From Viridibacillus sp050278625 (GTDB lineage: Bacteria > Bacillota > Bacilli > Bacillales_A > Planococcaceae): 64,000 nucleotides of DNA. This document shows, piece by piece, positions 16,789 to 24,703 of the stretch. The first letter of the stretch is position 1. Every line of letters starts with the position of its first letter. The stretch covers positions 1 through 64,000 of the forward strand of contig NZ_JBNNTI010000001.1 in assembly GCF_050278625.1 (NCBI RefSeq), written 5' to 3'. Below the pieces are notes generated by a model. The model was not told the origin of the DNA, did no database searches, and saw nothing but the letters and a program-made list of their open reading frames with translations. A program made the translations under genes and the position numbers.

Positions 16789-16959
16789 ATGTTTAGAAAT
16801 GAACCTAATTCTACGACGAAGTTTGCACTTTTTGGTTGTCCTGGTGAAGAGGATTGCAATAAAGACCACTTTGAAGAAGTGATTTCTTTAGCAATTTGGA
16901 CTCAAAAAGGTAGCGAAGGCAGACCTTTAAAAGAAACATTTACATTCACTGCTGAATAA
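16789..16959 (+). CDS. 56-residue ORF or 3' remnant before a strong terminator
   Basis: ATG 16789 opens a 56-residue frame with good coding character (MFRNEPNSTTKFALFGCPG, then EEDCNKDHFEEV, ending TFTFTAE). The stop is followed after a few bases by a perfect 13-bp terminator, so the 3' end is that of a real gene. There is no convincing ribosome site upstream. It may be a small two-Cys protein or the surviving C-terminus of a larger gene. Family not recognised. Confidence 0.4.
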   Translation: MFRNEPNSTTKFALFGCPGEEDCNKDHFEEVISLAIWTQKGSEGRPLKETFTFTAE

Positions 16960-16966
16960 CAAGAAA

Positions 16967-16997
16967 ACAAAAAGGCCGAAATAATCGGCCTTTTTGT
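16967..16997 (+). terminator. Strong bidirectional terminator
   Basis: ACAAAAAGGCCGA pairs perfectly with TCGGCCTTTTTGT around AATAA. It ends the 56-codon frame on the plus strand. Confidence 0.85.
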
Positions 16998-17120
16998 TGA
17001 ACTAAACCACTAAAAAGTCACTCATCGTTACCTGTCCTAGCACCACAGATAATGAAAGACTTTCGTTCTTTCATGGGAGTTGAAGAAGGGTCACCTTAAC
17101 AATCGTTATAGGAATTAACA

Positions 17121-17155
17121 ACTAAAAAAGGCTACTTAACGTAACCTTTTTTAGT
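17121..17155 (-). terminator. Beta-lactamase terminator
   Basis: ACTAAAAAAGGCTAC and GTAACCTTTTTTAGT pair just downstream of the bla stop codon and give a T-run on the minus strand. Confidence 0.8.
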
Positions 17156-17166
17156 ACAATCATTTT

Positions 17167-18099
17167 CTATTTATTTTTGACTTTAAGGGCCTTAATTACT
17201 TCTTCTGTTGCCTCAGCAATAAGCTCGTCGTTATAATCAGCATCTTTTTTATCACGACTTGAAAGTACAGCAAGAACAATAGGGTCTCCTTTTGATGGCC
17301 AAATGATCGCAATGTCATTTCGCGTACCATATGATCCTGTTCCAGTCTTATCAGCCACTTCCCAACCTTTCGGCACTCCAGCACGAATTAACGTATCTCC
17401 AGTAGTATTTCTCTTCATCCAATCTATTAAAAGTTCACGTTTCTCAGTTGGAAGTGTATCTCCCAATGTAAAAGCCTGAAGACTAGTAGCAAGTGCTCTT
17501 GGTGTACTCGTATCATGAGTTTCACCAGGATTAACTTCATTTAAATCTGGCTCAAATCGCTCAGGGTTGGTAACATTATCCCCAATTTCCTCCAGTGCTT
17601 TTTTAAATCCATTCGGTCCCCCCAGTTGTTTAAGGATAAGGTTTTCAGCAGTATTGTCACTGTATCGAAGAGAAGCATCAGAAAGCTCCTTAAGAGTCAT
17701 CTCCGTATCAACATGCTTTTCCGTAATCGGACTATAATTAACAAGATTCTCACTTGTATAGGTAATTCTTTGATTAAGGTCTTCTATTGATTTCTGTTGT
17801 AAAAGTGCTCCTACAGCTAGAGCCTTATGAGTAGATGCATAAGCAAAACGCTTATCTGGATGATAGGTTACTGTTTGGTTTGTACCAGTATCCAACGCAA
17901 AGACACCAAGTTTAGCATCAAATTTTTCTTCAAGCATAGCAAAATCATGATTATTGGCAGTTTCTTGTTTTTTGGGTGTAGTTAATTCAGCATGATCGTT
18001 ATTGTTTGAACAACCTACAAGCGTTGCACATGAAAGAAGTAGTACAGGGACAATTTTTCTGAATGTGGAAGTACTAAAAATGTTGCTCAATGATTTCAT
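17167..18099 (-). CDS. bla: Class A beta-lactamase, lipoprotein form
   Basis: A 310-residue serine beta-lactamase. Signal peptide with lipobox LVGC (C30), then the full catalytic set: S89-T-H-K92 (SxxK), S147-D-N149, E183-x-x-L-N187 (omega-loop general base) and K251-T-G253. All motifs are intact, so hydrolysis of penicillins is expected. It resembles the PenP/Bc-type chromosomal enzymes of bacilli, first anchored and sometimes later shed. No blaI/blaR1 repressor-sensor genes lie next to it. ATG 18099 has GAGG about ten bases upstream. It has its own terminator. Confidence 0.92.
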   Translation of the reverse strand: MKSLSNIFSTSTFRKIVPVLLLSCATLVGCSNNNDHAELTTPKKQETANNHDFAMLEEKFDAKLGVFALDTGTNQTVTYHPDKRFAYASTHKALAVGALLQQKSIEDLNQRITYTSENLVNYSPITEKHVDTEMTLKELSDASLRYSDNTAENLILKQLGGPNGFKKALEEIGDNVTNPERFEPDLNEVNPGETHDTSTPRALATSLQAFTLGDTLPTEKRELLIDWMKRNTTGDTLIRAGVPKGWEVADKTGTGSYGTRNDIAIIWPSKGDPIVLAVLSSRDKKDADYNDELIAEATEEVIKALKVKNK

Positions 18100-18436
18100 T
18101 AAAATTCAACCTCTTTCTAAAAAATATTTATTATTTATTCTCCTCCACAGTTACTAACAAAGCTATTTTATCAACTATCTACAACAATGAACATGTAATG
18201 TTCATGATACTTTCATGATAAAAACCTGAATACTTTTAGTTGTTCGGTTCATTCCATACAGCAGTTTCTTCTGTTTTTAGACTGTATACGCTATTCATTT
18301 CTAGTTTACATAAACACTCATATGAGAAACGGGAGTGATAGAAAAATTCACTTTGTTATTGAACTAACCTGTCCCTTCGTATTATAAGGTCAGCCAGAAA
18401 TCTGGTTGACTATTTTTTATTCAATCTATAGATTGA
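18100..18436. other. bla upstream region and IS110 relic left flank
   Basis: The first part must contain the bla promoter (minus strand); imperfect AACATGTAATGTTCATG words near 18186-18203 could be an operator but no family was recognised. A GTCAGCCAGAAATCTGGTTGAC hairpin at about 18389-18410 marks the left flank of the IS110 relic. No coding sequence seen. Confidence 0.4.
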
Positions 18437-18603
18437 TAGTAGCGGGGTAGAACGGACCTGCCCGTGGGACTTGATCCCGACAACTAAACAGTTCGCCCTC
18501 TACTTGTTAACGCATGATTAGGCTGGTTGGGACAAAGAGATCCCGTATAACAAGCTAGATAGAGGTTACCGGTCAATCCATATACATGAGGAGGAGATAA
18601 ATT
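18437..18603 (+). ncRNA. IS110 upstream noncoding (bridge-RNA) region
   Basis: It precedes the deleted IS110 transposase gene and aligns block by block with 6719-6906 on the opposite strand: GGGGTAGAACG, CGTGGGAC-TGATCCCGAC, CTAAACAGT, CCCTCTACTTGTTAA, GGCTGGTTGGGACA, CCCGTATAACAAGC. A stem can form between GTGGGAC and the ATCCCGAC that follows. In IS110 elements this position encodes the bridge RNA that pairs with target and donor DNA. Exact RNA ends cannot be fixed by eye. Confidence 0.55.
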
Positions 18604-19173
18604 ATGAATCTAGTAGTGGGTCTGGATGTCTCAACGCTTTATCAAAGCCTTCTCATCAGTCTGAATATGTATATTGATTTACTTCAAGCGTACCGACAAC
18701 AACTTTCTACGTTAGAGCGTGAGATTGATCAATTGGCGGCACAACTCGAAGAATATGAATTAATCCAGTCACTTCCCGGTATAGGTGAAAAAATCGCGTC
18801 CACGATACTTTCAGAAATTGGGGAGATTGACCGGTTTAATCATCCAAAAAAGTTAGTAGCCTTTGCAGGACTAGACCCAAGTGTGTTTGAATCAGGGCGC
18901 TTTAAAGGCATGAAAAATCACATTACCAAACGCGGCTCAGCTAGACTTCGCCACATGCTTTACACAGCCGTCCGTTGTTCAATTCGAGATAGCCGTAAAA
19001 AGAAAACAACAGATGAAACCATTGCACGAAATAAACGATTACGAGCCTTCTACGATTTGAAACGGGAGGAAGGTAAACCGTATAAAGTAGCCATTATAGC
19101 TTGTGCTAATAAGCTTTAATACTGGATTTATGCCATATTAAAAACGAAAACACCGTTCCAAGAAACTATTTAG
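18604..19173 (+). pseudogene. IS110-family transposase, internally deleted
   Basis: ATG 18604 after GAGGAGGAGATAA opens MNLVVGLDVS, the start of the RuvC-like DEDD domain with its first Asp. It then jumps to the C-terminal coiled-coil and Transposase_20 region (ELIQSLPGIGEKIASTIL, FAGLDPSVFESG, KRGSARLRHMLY), so roughly 200 residues carrying the remaining catalytic acids are missing. The frame meets TAA after ANKL at 19117-19119, while the family sequence continues in frame as YWIYAILKTKTPF to a stop at 19171-19173. That makes two independent lesions, so it is inactive. Confidence 0.85.
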
Positions 19174-19357
19174 TAACAGTATTTTTCGATAAAACAAAAA
19201 CCATCCACATTGAATGAGGATGGTTATTTGTGTTGTGCATTTTTAGTATAACATGAAGTGTTTTTCCATTAAAAATGTTTTACTTGACATTCTATTAGCT
19301 GGTTTAGTTCTATAAGAATTAAACAATTTTATTATTTTTTAAAGGACTTTAAAGTTA
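19174..19357. other. IS110 right flank with hairpin
   Basis: It contains a hairpin AACCATCC/GGATGGTT at about 19199-19225 and the element TTCTATTAGCTGGTTTA near 19286, also seen at 5517. No coding sequence. Confidence 0.45.
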
Positions 19358-20218
19358 CTAAACACTTAAGAAATCAACGATCATTTTCTTTTCACGCTCT
19401 GGCATCATATGCATGTGTCCGCATCCTTTTAGCATATGAGCCGTGTTATTTGGTATAATTCTTTTTGCTCTTGGTAATACTCTTTTCGCTGGAAATAAAC
19501 AATCTTTTTCTCCTGCCATAATAAGTGTCGGTGCTTTACACTGTTGCATTAATTTTTCACTCACATTGGATGGCATCCCTACTTTTGTTCTTACATGATC
19601 AAAACTATCTTTCACCATATCCAAAGTATCTTTATCAAGAATCTCTTCTTTAATAGCCATAAATAAAGCTGTTTCTTTTATATATTTTTCTTTCTTAGTA
19701 AGTTTATATTTGAGTAGTGGTATCATCATTTTCACAGTACTTATTGGAAAGGCATTGTTAATACCTGATGGCACAATTAATACGGATTTTTTTACTTTTT
19801 CCGGTGCGGTACACATCAGTTTTGCCAAAACTCCGCCTCCAAACGAAGCCCCAAAACAAGCTATTTTATCAAACCCAAGCCCTGTAATAACGTCACTTGA
19901 CCACTTTCCATAATCATAATTGCTAGGTGAAAGATTAACTTCATCACTTTTTCCAGGGTGGCCAATAATATCAACCGCATAGATGTGAAAATCCTTAAGC
20001 AGGAATCTGTACATTAGTAAATTATAGGCAGTCGTACTATTCCCACCATGAAATACTAACAATGGTTCACCCGATAGATTGCCAGTTTCAATGATATGTG
20101 TTTTTCCAAAACGAGTATGAACGTAAATATCTTTACATGAATAATCCAATTTCTTCAATTGATCATCATAAAGCTTTAGTGACATTTCTCTTCCATATTG
20201 TGTTTTGTATATACTCAT
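19358..20218 (-). CDS. Alpha/beta-fold hydrolase
   Basis: From ATG 20218, which follows GAGAGGGGG closely, the product has 286 residues; a TTG at 20251 would add 11. Oxyanion-loop motif VFHGGNS (55-61), nucleophile elbow GASFGG with S125, acid in AGEKDCLFP and terminal His in GCGHMHM fit a carboxylesterase or lyase of the alpha/beta hydrolase superfamily. It is cytoplasmic, with no signal peptide. Substrate unknown. The 3' neighbour is the IS110 relic, and upstream is an IS3 relic, so the gene sits in a fragmented neighbourhood. Confidence 0.8.
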   Translation of the reverse strand: MSIYKTQYGREMSLKLYDDQLKKLDYSCKDIYVHTRFGKTHIIETGNLSGEPLLVFHGGNSTTAYNLLMYRFLLKDFHIYAVDIIGHPGKSDEVNLSPSNYDYGKWSSDVITGLGFDKIACFGASFGGGVLAKLMCTAPEKVKKSVLIVPSGINNAFPISTVKMMIPLLKYKLTKKEKYIKETALFMAIKEEILDKDTLDMVKDSFDHVRTKVGMPSNVSEKLMQQCKAPTLIMAGEKDCLFPAKRVLPRAKRIIPNNTAHMLKGCGHMHMMPEREKKMIVDFLSV

Positions 20219-20331
20219 ATCCCCCTCTCTTATATCTACATTTTCCCACAAATCCCTAATTTATACGTTATCACATTTAAGGTATTTAAAACAGAAATCG
20301 CTAACGGGCGCACTTCTCCTCACTTGAATAG

Positions 20332-20433
20332 CGCGCTCTTGAACTTGATGATTATGTTCATTGGTTCAACAACATTCGAATTCATGGAACACTGGACTAT
20401 CTAACACCGGTGGAATTCAAGCAGCAGTCCTAA
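20332..20433 (+). pseudogene. IS3-family transposase (orfB) C-terminal remnant
   Basis: The frame ends with RIHGTLDYLTPVEFKQQS, the characteristic C-terminus of IS3/IS150-group orfB, preceded by LELDDYVHWFNN. An in-frame TAG (20329-20331) breaks it upstream, and everything further 5' is missing. Just after the stop, AAAAGTTGCCCAGTTTAGTG resembles the terminal inverted repeat of such elements. Only the right tip of the element survives. Confidence 0.8.
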
Positions 20434-20461
20434 TAAAAGTTGCCCAGTTTAGTGTTGACAA
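20434..20461 (+). mobile_element. Probable right terminal repeat of the IS3 relic
   Basis: The sequence immediately after the orfB stop (TTGCCCAGTTTAGTGTTGACA, about 20440-20460) has the position and the CAGTTTAGTGTTGACA wording expected of an IS3/IS150-type end. The left end was not found. Confidence 0.45.
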
Positions 20462-20520
20462 ACCAAGAGCTGTCTGAATAACCCAAAAATCTTCTCCGTT
20501 ACTTTAAGTACAGCAGTTCA
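20462..20520 (+). repeat. Dispersed repeat, degraded copy
   Basis: GAGCTGTCTGAATAACCC, AAAAATCTTC and CTCCGTTACTTTAAGTAC keep the order of the middle and second core of the repeat family, directly abutting the IS3 end. Confidence 0.5.
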
Positions 20521-20526
20521 CAAAAC

Positions 20527-20946
20527 TTAATTAGGGTTACTAAAAACCCAGATTTTGAATTCGTCACTTTGTTCTTGTAAATTCCATCCTGATTTATAAT
20601 AATATTCATTAAAATTGGAATCAGTCGGACATAGTGCAATAATAGGTAAATCATTTATCGTATTTAACATCTTTTTTAACAACCCTTGACCACGATAAAC
20701 CCCGCTTATCGCAAATTGATACAAAGAAATTTTGCTTTGTGTTTTTTTTCGGTAAAACCGAAATGCTCCCACTACTTGACCTTCTACTGTTGCCACTATC
20801 ATTTGCTTTCTTCTTATGGCTGCTTTAATTCCAAGAGGACATAAAAACTCTTCAGAATAAACTGCACTGTTATTACGATTTATATTTTCGTTGAAGAAAT
20901 TCACAACTTCAGATATATGAGTTGGATTCGCTAAAGCTATTTGCAT
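20527..20946 (-). CDS. GNAT-family acetyltransferase
   Basis: A 139-residue single-domain GNAT protein. The acetyl-CoA loop GVYRGQGLLKKML (about 83-95) and the preceding beta strand (KISLYQFAISG) are clear; a Tyr-rich C-terminal part (NEYYYKSGWNL) would supply the general acid. Substrate unknown. ATG 20946 follows AAGGGGGTAGGAAG. It lies 28 bases downstream of the serine hydrolase gene on the same strand, so the two may be co-transcribed. Confidence 0.8.
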   Translation of the reverse strand: MQIALANPTHISEVVNFFNENINRNNSAVYSEEFLCPLGIKAAIRRKQMIVATVEGQVVGAFRFYRKKTQSKISLYQFAISGVYRGQGLLKKMLNTINDLPIIALCPTDSNFNEYYYKSGWNLQEQSDEFKIWVFSNPN

Positions 20947-20973
20947 CTTCCTACCCCCTTAAAATAACTCTTT

Positions 20974-22014
20974 TTATGACATAAGTGATTTATATATATC
21001 TCCTATAATTCCTTCCATTTGATGAACACCTAATTCTGCATTCGTCATGATAACTGCCCCTTTTTCTATGTGTGAAAATGCTACCATCATACATTGAAAG
21101 CCTACTCCCCAACCGAGTGATGTAATTTCTAATTCTCTTTCAGAGCCTCCAAGAAACACACCTAATCCAGTCCAACTCTTACCTTTTTGAGGTGTTATCA
21201 TTTCTTTTGCTAATCTTTCTGAAATGCCAATTTTACTTTCTCCTTTTAGAGCATTCAGTAGCTCAAGAACTAATTGAGCTAAATCTAAAGAATTTATCCA
21301 TAATCCAGAAGCTGCTGGGTAAGGATATATAGGATACTTTCCATCTACCAATTCACCGTTTTTATTATGGCCACAAGAGAATTCCTTTTTATCCATCTCT
21401 AACATTGTTGTTGTATTTAAATGACTATTGTTCATTCTTAATGGCTTAAATATTAACTCATTCACCACTTGATAAAATGGCTTTTCAGTAACATCTTCAA
21501 TTAGTTGCTGAACAACACAAAAACCTGCATCTGAATAGTGAAATTCACTCTCTGGTTCACACTGTACTTTAATAGGAACTTTACAATAAGGAGTTTTCCC
21601 CTCTAATAATTCAACCATCGAAGGAATCCGTATTTTTGAATTTAGTTCAGAAAAACTACCTTCAGGGTCCTTAATTCCAGATTGATGACTAAGTAAGTTT
21701 CTCAATGTAACGCTTTTATTTTTAGTGAATTCATTTTCTGGTACTTTCCACGATACAAGTCTTGTATTTATATCCTCATCTAAATCAAGAAGTCCTTCCT
21801 CTATTAGCTTTATAGCAATCATTCCTGTTAAGAACTTGCTAATGGAACACGAACTAAAAATAGAATTTTCATTTACTTTTCTATCGCTTTCTACCTCTAG
21901 TAAACCGTAACTTTCTGTTCCGCTAATTTGACCGTTCTCAAGCAATGCAATACTTATACCTAGGACATTATAATGTTTCATTTGTTCTTCGATGTTGATT
22001 TTTTTTAATTTCAT
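20974..22014 (-). CDS. Serine hydrolase, beta-lactamase/PBP4* family
   Basis: A 346-residue class C beta-lactamase-like (PF00144) hydrolase. The nucleophile motif S57-I-S-K60 follows SIFSSC, and the second motif Y-S-D occurs in EFHYSDAGF (about 158-166). LLSHQSGIKDPEGSF and the Gly/Trp-rich C-terminus (SLGWGVGFQCMMVAF) are typical. There is no signal peptide, so it is likely a cytoplasmic esterase or peptidase-type enzyme rather than an antibiotic resistance enzyme. ATG 22014 follows TAGGGGGATAAAT. Confidence 0.82.
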   Translation of the reverse strand: MKLKKINIEEQMKHYNVLGISIALLENGQISGTESYGLLEVESDRKVNENSIFSSCSISKFLTGMIAIKLIEEGLLDLDEDINTRLVSWKVPENEFTKNKSVTLRNLLSHQSGIKDPEGSFSELNSKIRIPSMVELLEGKTPYCKVPIKVQCEPESEFHYSDAGFCVVQQLIEDVTEKPFYQVVNELIFKPLRMNNSHLNTTTMLEMDKKEFSCGHNKNGELVDGKYPIYPYPAASGLWINSLDLAQLVLELLNALKGESKIGISERLAKEMITPQKGKSWTGLGVFLGGSERELEITSLGWGVGFQCMMVAFSHIEKGAVIMTNAELGVHQMEGIIGDIYKSLMS

Positions 22015-22092
22015 ATTTATCCCCCTACAATAGTGTTTTCAATAAAATTATAACACGAATATACGTTCTATTGTATGTATTTGGAAAAACAT

Positions 22093-22311
22093 TTAGTTAA
22101 CATGCTTCTTCAAGGTACGAAGAATATCTATTAACGCTGTCGTTAATAAGTGAAGAAACCTACCAAATAGAAATGAAAAAATAACATAAAATCGATGACT
22201 GATTTGAAAGTCTAAATTTGATACATCCATGGTTGTAAATATCATTTGTCTAATATTGATAAAGATAATCCCTAGTAAAGCGAAGCCTCGTAATACATGC
22301 TGCTATCGTAC
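22093..22311 (-). pseudogene. DUF418-family membrane protein remnant
   Basis: The frame reads QHVLRGFALLGIIFINIR and further on HRFYVIFSFLFGR, both hallmarks of the N-terminal half of DUF418 (YeiB-like) membrane proteins. An in-frame TAG (22303-22305) lies just before QHVLRG, and the following intramembrane segments are fused by deletion before the stop at 22093. Only about 70 codons remain of a protein normally near 380-400 residues. Confidence 0.75.
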
Positions 22312-22600
22312 TTTCTTAAACTTTCCTTACAGATGCATTAAGGTTCGTAGGTCAAACTATTATAATACTTTAATAATATCAATTGTATCCGACAAATATT
22401 AACAAACTCTTATGATAAAAGGGAAGTTTATCTTAAGAAATGAAAAATGCCCTACACCATTGTGAGCTAAGCTATACCAACAACTGTAAGTGCGGACAAA
22501 TGCGGCAAATATGAAAACGGGAAGACCTCAAGAGGTTGAAGCACTTTTCAGGTGACCTGCCCACACTGTATAGCACTACAGGGTTTGTGTTGTCGTGGAG
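22312..22600. other. Structured non-coding stretch of unknown nature
   Basis: No frame is coding-like. The part at about 22480-22600 is richer in G+C than its surroundings and contains several short hairpins: ACCTC/GAGGT, CAGGT/ACCTG, and ACAC-TGT paired with ACA-GTGT. It could be the remains of a mobile-element end or an RNA gene. The identity is unknown. Confidence 0.3.
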
Positions 22601-22728
22601 TAACCTGCACCTTTAGTTGAATGAAAAAAGGCTCTACTCCTTATAGAAGTAAAGCCTCAGTTGGTTGAAGAAAAGCCTTTCCCCAGGTAATCTGTTCTCA
22701 AATTCAAATTTAACTGTCTATGTAAAAT

Positions 22729-23295
22729 TTAGACCCTTAGCGAGCCTCTGAAGCTCCTTGCAGCATAGTAGGATTCTGCTCCATTGTGGTACACAAAGAC
22801 AGTGTCATAGCGACGATCACAAAAGATGGCCCCGCCGAGTTTTCTAATATTGGCAGGTGTTTGCACCCAGCTCGACGTTTTTATATCGAAATTTTCTAGT
22901 TTCTGCAGCTCCCGGTATTGTTCTTCCGTTAAAAGTTCAATGCCCATGGCAGTTGCCATATCAATAGCGTTATTTTCTGGTTGGTGTTTTTTCCTTGACT
23001 CCAATGCTTCACGGTCGTAACAAACACTTCTGCGCCCTTTAGGACTTTCCGCTGAACAATCATAAAAAATGTATTCGCCCGTCTTTTTATCATGGCCAAC
23101 AACATCCGGTTCACCGCCAGTTCCGTCCATTTCATTGAGCGACCACAGTTTTTCAGTATTAGCTTCGAGCTTAGCTTGTACATTAGCCCATTCAAGACCT
23201 TTATGGCGGTTCATGTTTTTCTCAAAACGAGCTTTCAAAGTTCTGAGTAGTTCCTCACGTTGTTCTAGTGACAACTCCTTATTTCTCTTTGTCAT
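22729..23295 (-). CDS. DUF4256 family protein
   Basis: A 188-residue cytoplasmic protein matching the length and features I associate with DUF4256: ERNKGLEW-like start of the body (NRHKGLEWANVQAKL), MDGTGGEPDVVGHD, YDCSAESPKGRRSVCYD and the C-terminal FCDRRYDTVFVYHNGA. The conserved GGEPDVV and YDCS-ES-GRRS stretches are intact. Its function is unknown. ATG 23295 follows AGGGGGAAAC. It is monocistronic, between a repeat-rich gap and an IS110 remnant. Confidence 0.8.
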   Translation of the reverse strand: MTKRNKELSLEQREELLRTLKARFEKNMNRHKGLEWANVQAKLEANTEKLWSLNEMDGTGGEPDVVGHDKKTGEYIFYDCSAESPKGRRSVCYDREALESRKKHQPENNAIDMATAMGIELLTEEQYRELQKLENFDIKTSSWVQTPANIRKLGGAIFCDRRYDTVFVYHNGAESYYAARSFRGSLRV

Positions 23296-23338
23296 ATTAG
23301 TTTCCCCCTAATTGTTTTTATTCATAATGGTTTAAGTA

Positions 23339-23560
23339 CTAAACTGCTGCGTTTATCGTTTGACAAATGTTATCATACAAACTTTCAAAGCCTTCTTTCG
23401 ACTGATGTACCGCAAAAGCTTTTTCAATCACACGCCCTCGTTCATCGACAAAGCAGGCGTAATGAACACGCTTGGCAATTTTCATACCGACAACGAGTGT
23501 ATTTTCAGTAACATGATTAATTTTATCATTCCATTTAGAATTGCATAAGGGAGTCCTCCT
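23339..23560 (-). pseudogene. IS110-family transposase N-terminal remnant (second subtype)
   Basis: The frame TLVVGMKIAKRVHYACFVDE, then QSKEGFESLYDNI, is the N-terminus of an IS110-type DEDD transposase of a subtype different from the relic at 18.6 kb. The first catalytic Asp (GMDIAK in relatives) is Lys. The ribosome site AAGGAGG precedes an ATG (about 23543) whose frame is thrown off by an extra T after ATGCAATTC. The gene stops near 23339, so roughly 80% is missing. Three lesions mark it as dead. Confidence 0.75.
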
Positions 23561-23647
23561 TGTTTGATGATGGGTCAATGGTGGTTACACTCATGCATCA
23601 TACTAGAGAGTTCTTTTTCTTTCAAGACCTCGAACATCTTTCAAACA

Positions 23648-23742
23648 GGAATGCTGCTCCGTTAGTACAATAAGTTCTTAAGTTCAACAATAAAGAGCGT
23701 AATCTTCTTGGATTAACGCTCCCTTTAGTTTAAGTACAATAT
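23648..23742 (+). repeat. Dispersed repeat, full copy with hairpin
   Basis: GCTGCTCCGTTAGTACAATAAG, then GAGCG-TAATC-TTCTTG-GATTA-ACGCTC (a hairpin) and CCCTTTAGTTTAAGTAC. This is the clearest example of the hairpin-bearing form, also seen at 25546 and 26976. Confidence 0.65.
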
Positions 23743-23798
23743 TTCACAACCTTGCTTCCTTGGGTAAATTACTATTACTAAATGTTCGATATATAAAA

Positions 23799-23830
23799 AA
23801 GGGAACACCTGCTAACCAGGAAGTCCCCTT
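23799..23830 (-). terminator. Isolated terminator-like hairpin
   Basis: On the minus strand GGGGACTTCCTGG pairs with CAGGTGTTCCC and is followed by TTTTTT. No intact gene lies directly upstream, so it may be the tail of a lost gene in the 23.8-24.06 kb stretch. Confidence 0.5.
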
Positions 23831-24064
23831 CTTATTTCGTAAGATAAAAGTACACCAAAACAAGGTTTGAGAAAATAGGCTACGGTTAGGGTTTGAAGCT
23901 TTTTTTAAACCGATAACTGTTACATAACCTACAAGAGTTGCATCGAATGAATATTGTTGGCTACCAACCAACACCTACGACTAAAAACGTTGTATCCGCA
24001 TCATTAAAAAGGCAAAATTCCAATAAAACTACAGAATTAATTATAACCCCCAGACAATCTAACC

Positions 24065-24499
24065 TTAATAAACACTTTCACATGTTCCAGCTGCTGGTTC
24101 ATAAAAACAATGATTTTTAAATTGCCCAGTAAAAGGTTGATCGTACCATGTTGGAGGGCAGGGAGCATATGGATTAAAATACCAAAGGGCAAATTTCGCT
24201 GGATGTTGTCTCCAAAAATCCAAATTCTGTTTTGCTAATCTTTTTTCAGAAGATCTCGCTCTTTGATAAAATAAATTTCCTTTCTGAACAGCTTCAAAGG
24301 AATAATTTCCTCCTTGTACCTGATAAATTACATCTTCAATTGTTCTTACATCTTTAAAGTCTAAACAATCTGCTACAGCACGATTAACAATTACATTTCC
24401 AACATATAACATTCCTTGATTTCCTTCACCCTCGGCTTCTGCTCTCATCATCCTTGCCATTAAATCAATATCTGCATCTCGGTATTTAACTCTTGGCAT
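24065..24499 (-). CDS. cwlJ: Spore cortex-lytic cell-wall hydrolase CwlJ
   Basis: From ATG 24499 the product has 144 residues, close to the 142 of B. subtilis CwlJ. It is a single hydrolase_2 (SleB-type) domain without signal peptide or peptidoglycan-binding repeat, as in CwlJ. Catalytic Glu candidates lie in RMMRAEAEGEGN, and NVIVNRA, WYFNPYAPCPPTWY and QFKNHCFYEP are conserved family stretches. CwlJ is made in the mother cell and degrades cortex muramic-delta-lactam peptidoglycan during Ca-DPA triggered germination. Its usual partner gerQ is not adjacent. Confidence 0.88.
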   Translation of the reverse strand: MPRVKYRDADIDLMARMMRAEAEGEGNQGMLYVGNVIVNRAVADCLDFKDVRTIEDVIYQVQGGNYSFEAVQKGNLFYQRARSSEKRLAKQNLDFWRQHPAKFALWYFNPYAPCPPTWYDQPFTGQFKNHCFYEPAAGTCESVY

Positions 24500-24703
24500 T
24501 TTCCACCCCAAAAATATAGTATGAAAAAAAAACTACATTGATGTCATTGTTTATAAAATAAGAATGCTTAGTTTTTAATGCTTACCGTTTTTAGCAAGAT
24601 GAAAACTATGGCATTCTAAATAACTTCAATTATCGAGAGCATCAATCCTTCTTGGATCAACGACCTCGATAATTGAAGATTGTTCGTGATGCGAGGCTAT
24701 TGT
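24500..24703. other. Intergenic with 14-bp inverted repeat
   Basis: CTTCAATTATCGAG (24624-24637) and CTCGATAATTGAAG (24665-24678) form a perfect 14-bp stem enclosing AATCCTTCTTGGATCAAC, the hairpin word of the dispersed repeat family. It lies just downstream of the small frame at 24704. Confidence 0.55.

Noticed and set aside
18604..19119. Intact 171-residue transposase
   Set aside because: The N-terminal catalytic domain is deleted and the C-terminus is cut by a nonsense codon, so it is listed as a pseudogene.
23744..23974. Minus-strand 76-codon frame
   Set aside because: It spans a terminator-like hairpin, has no ribosome site and no coherent composition.
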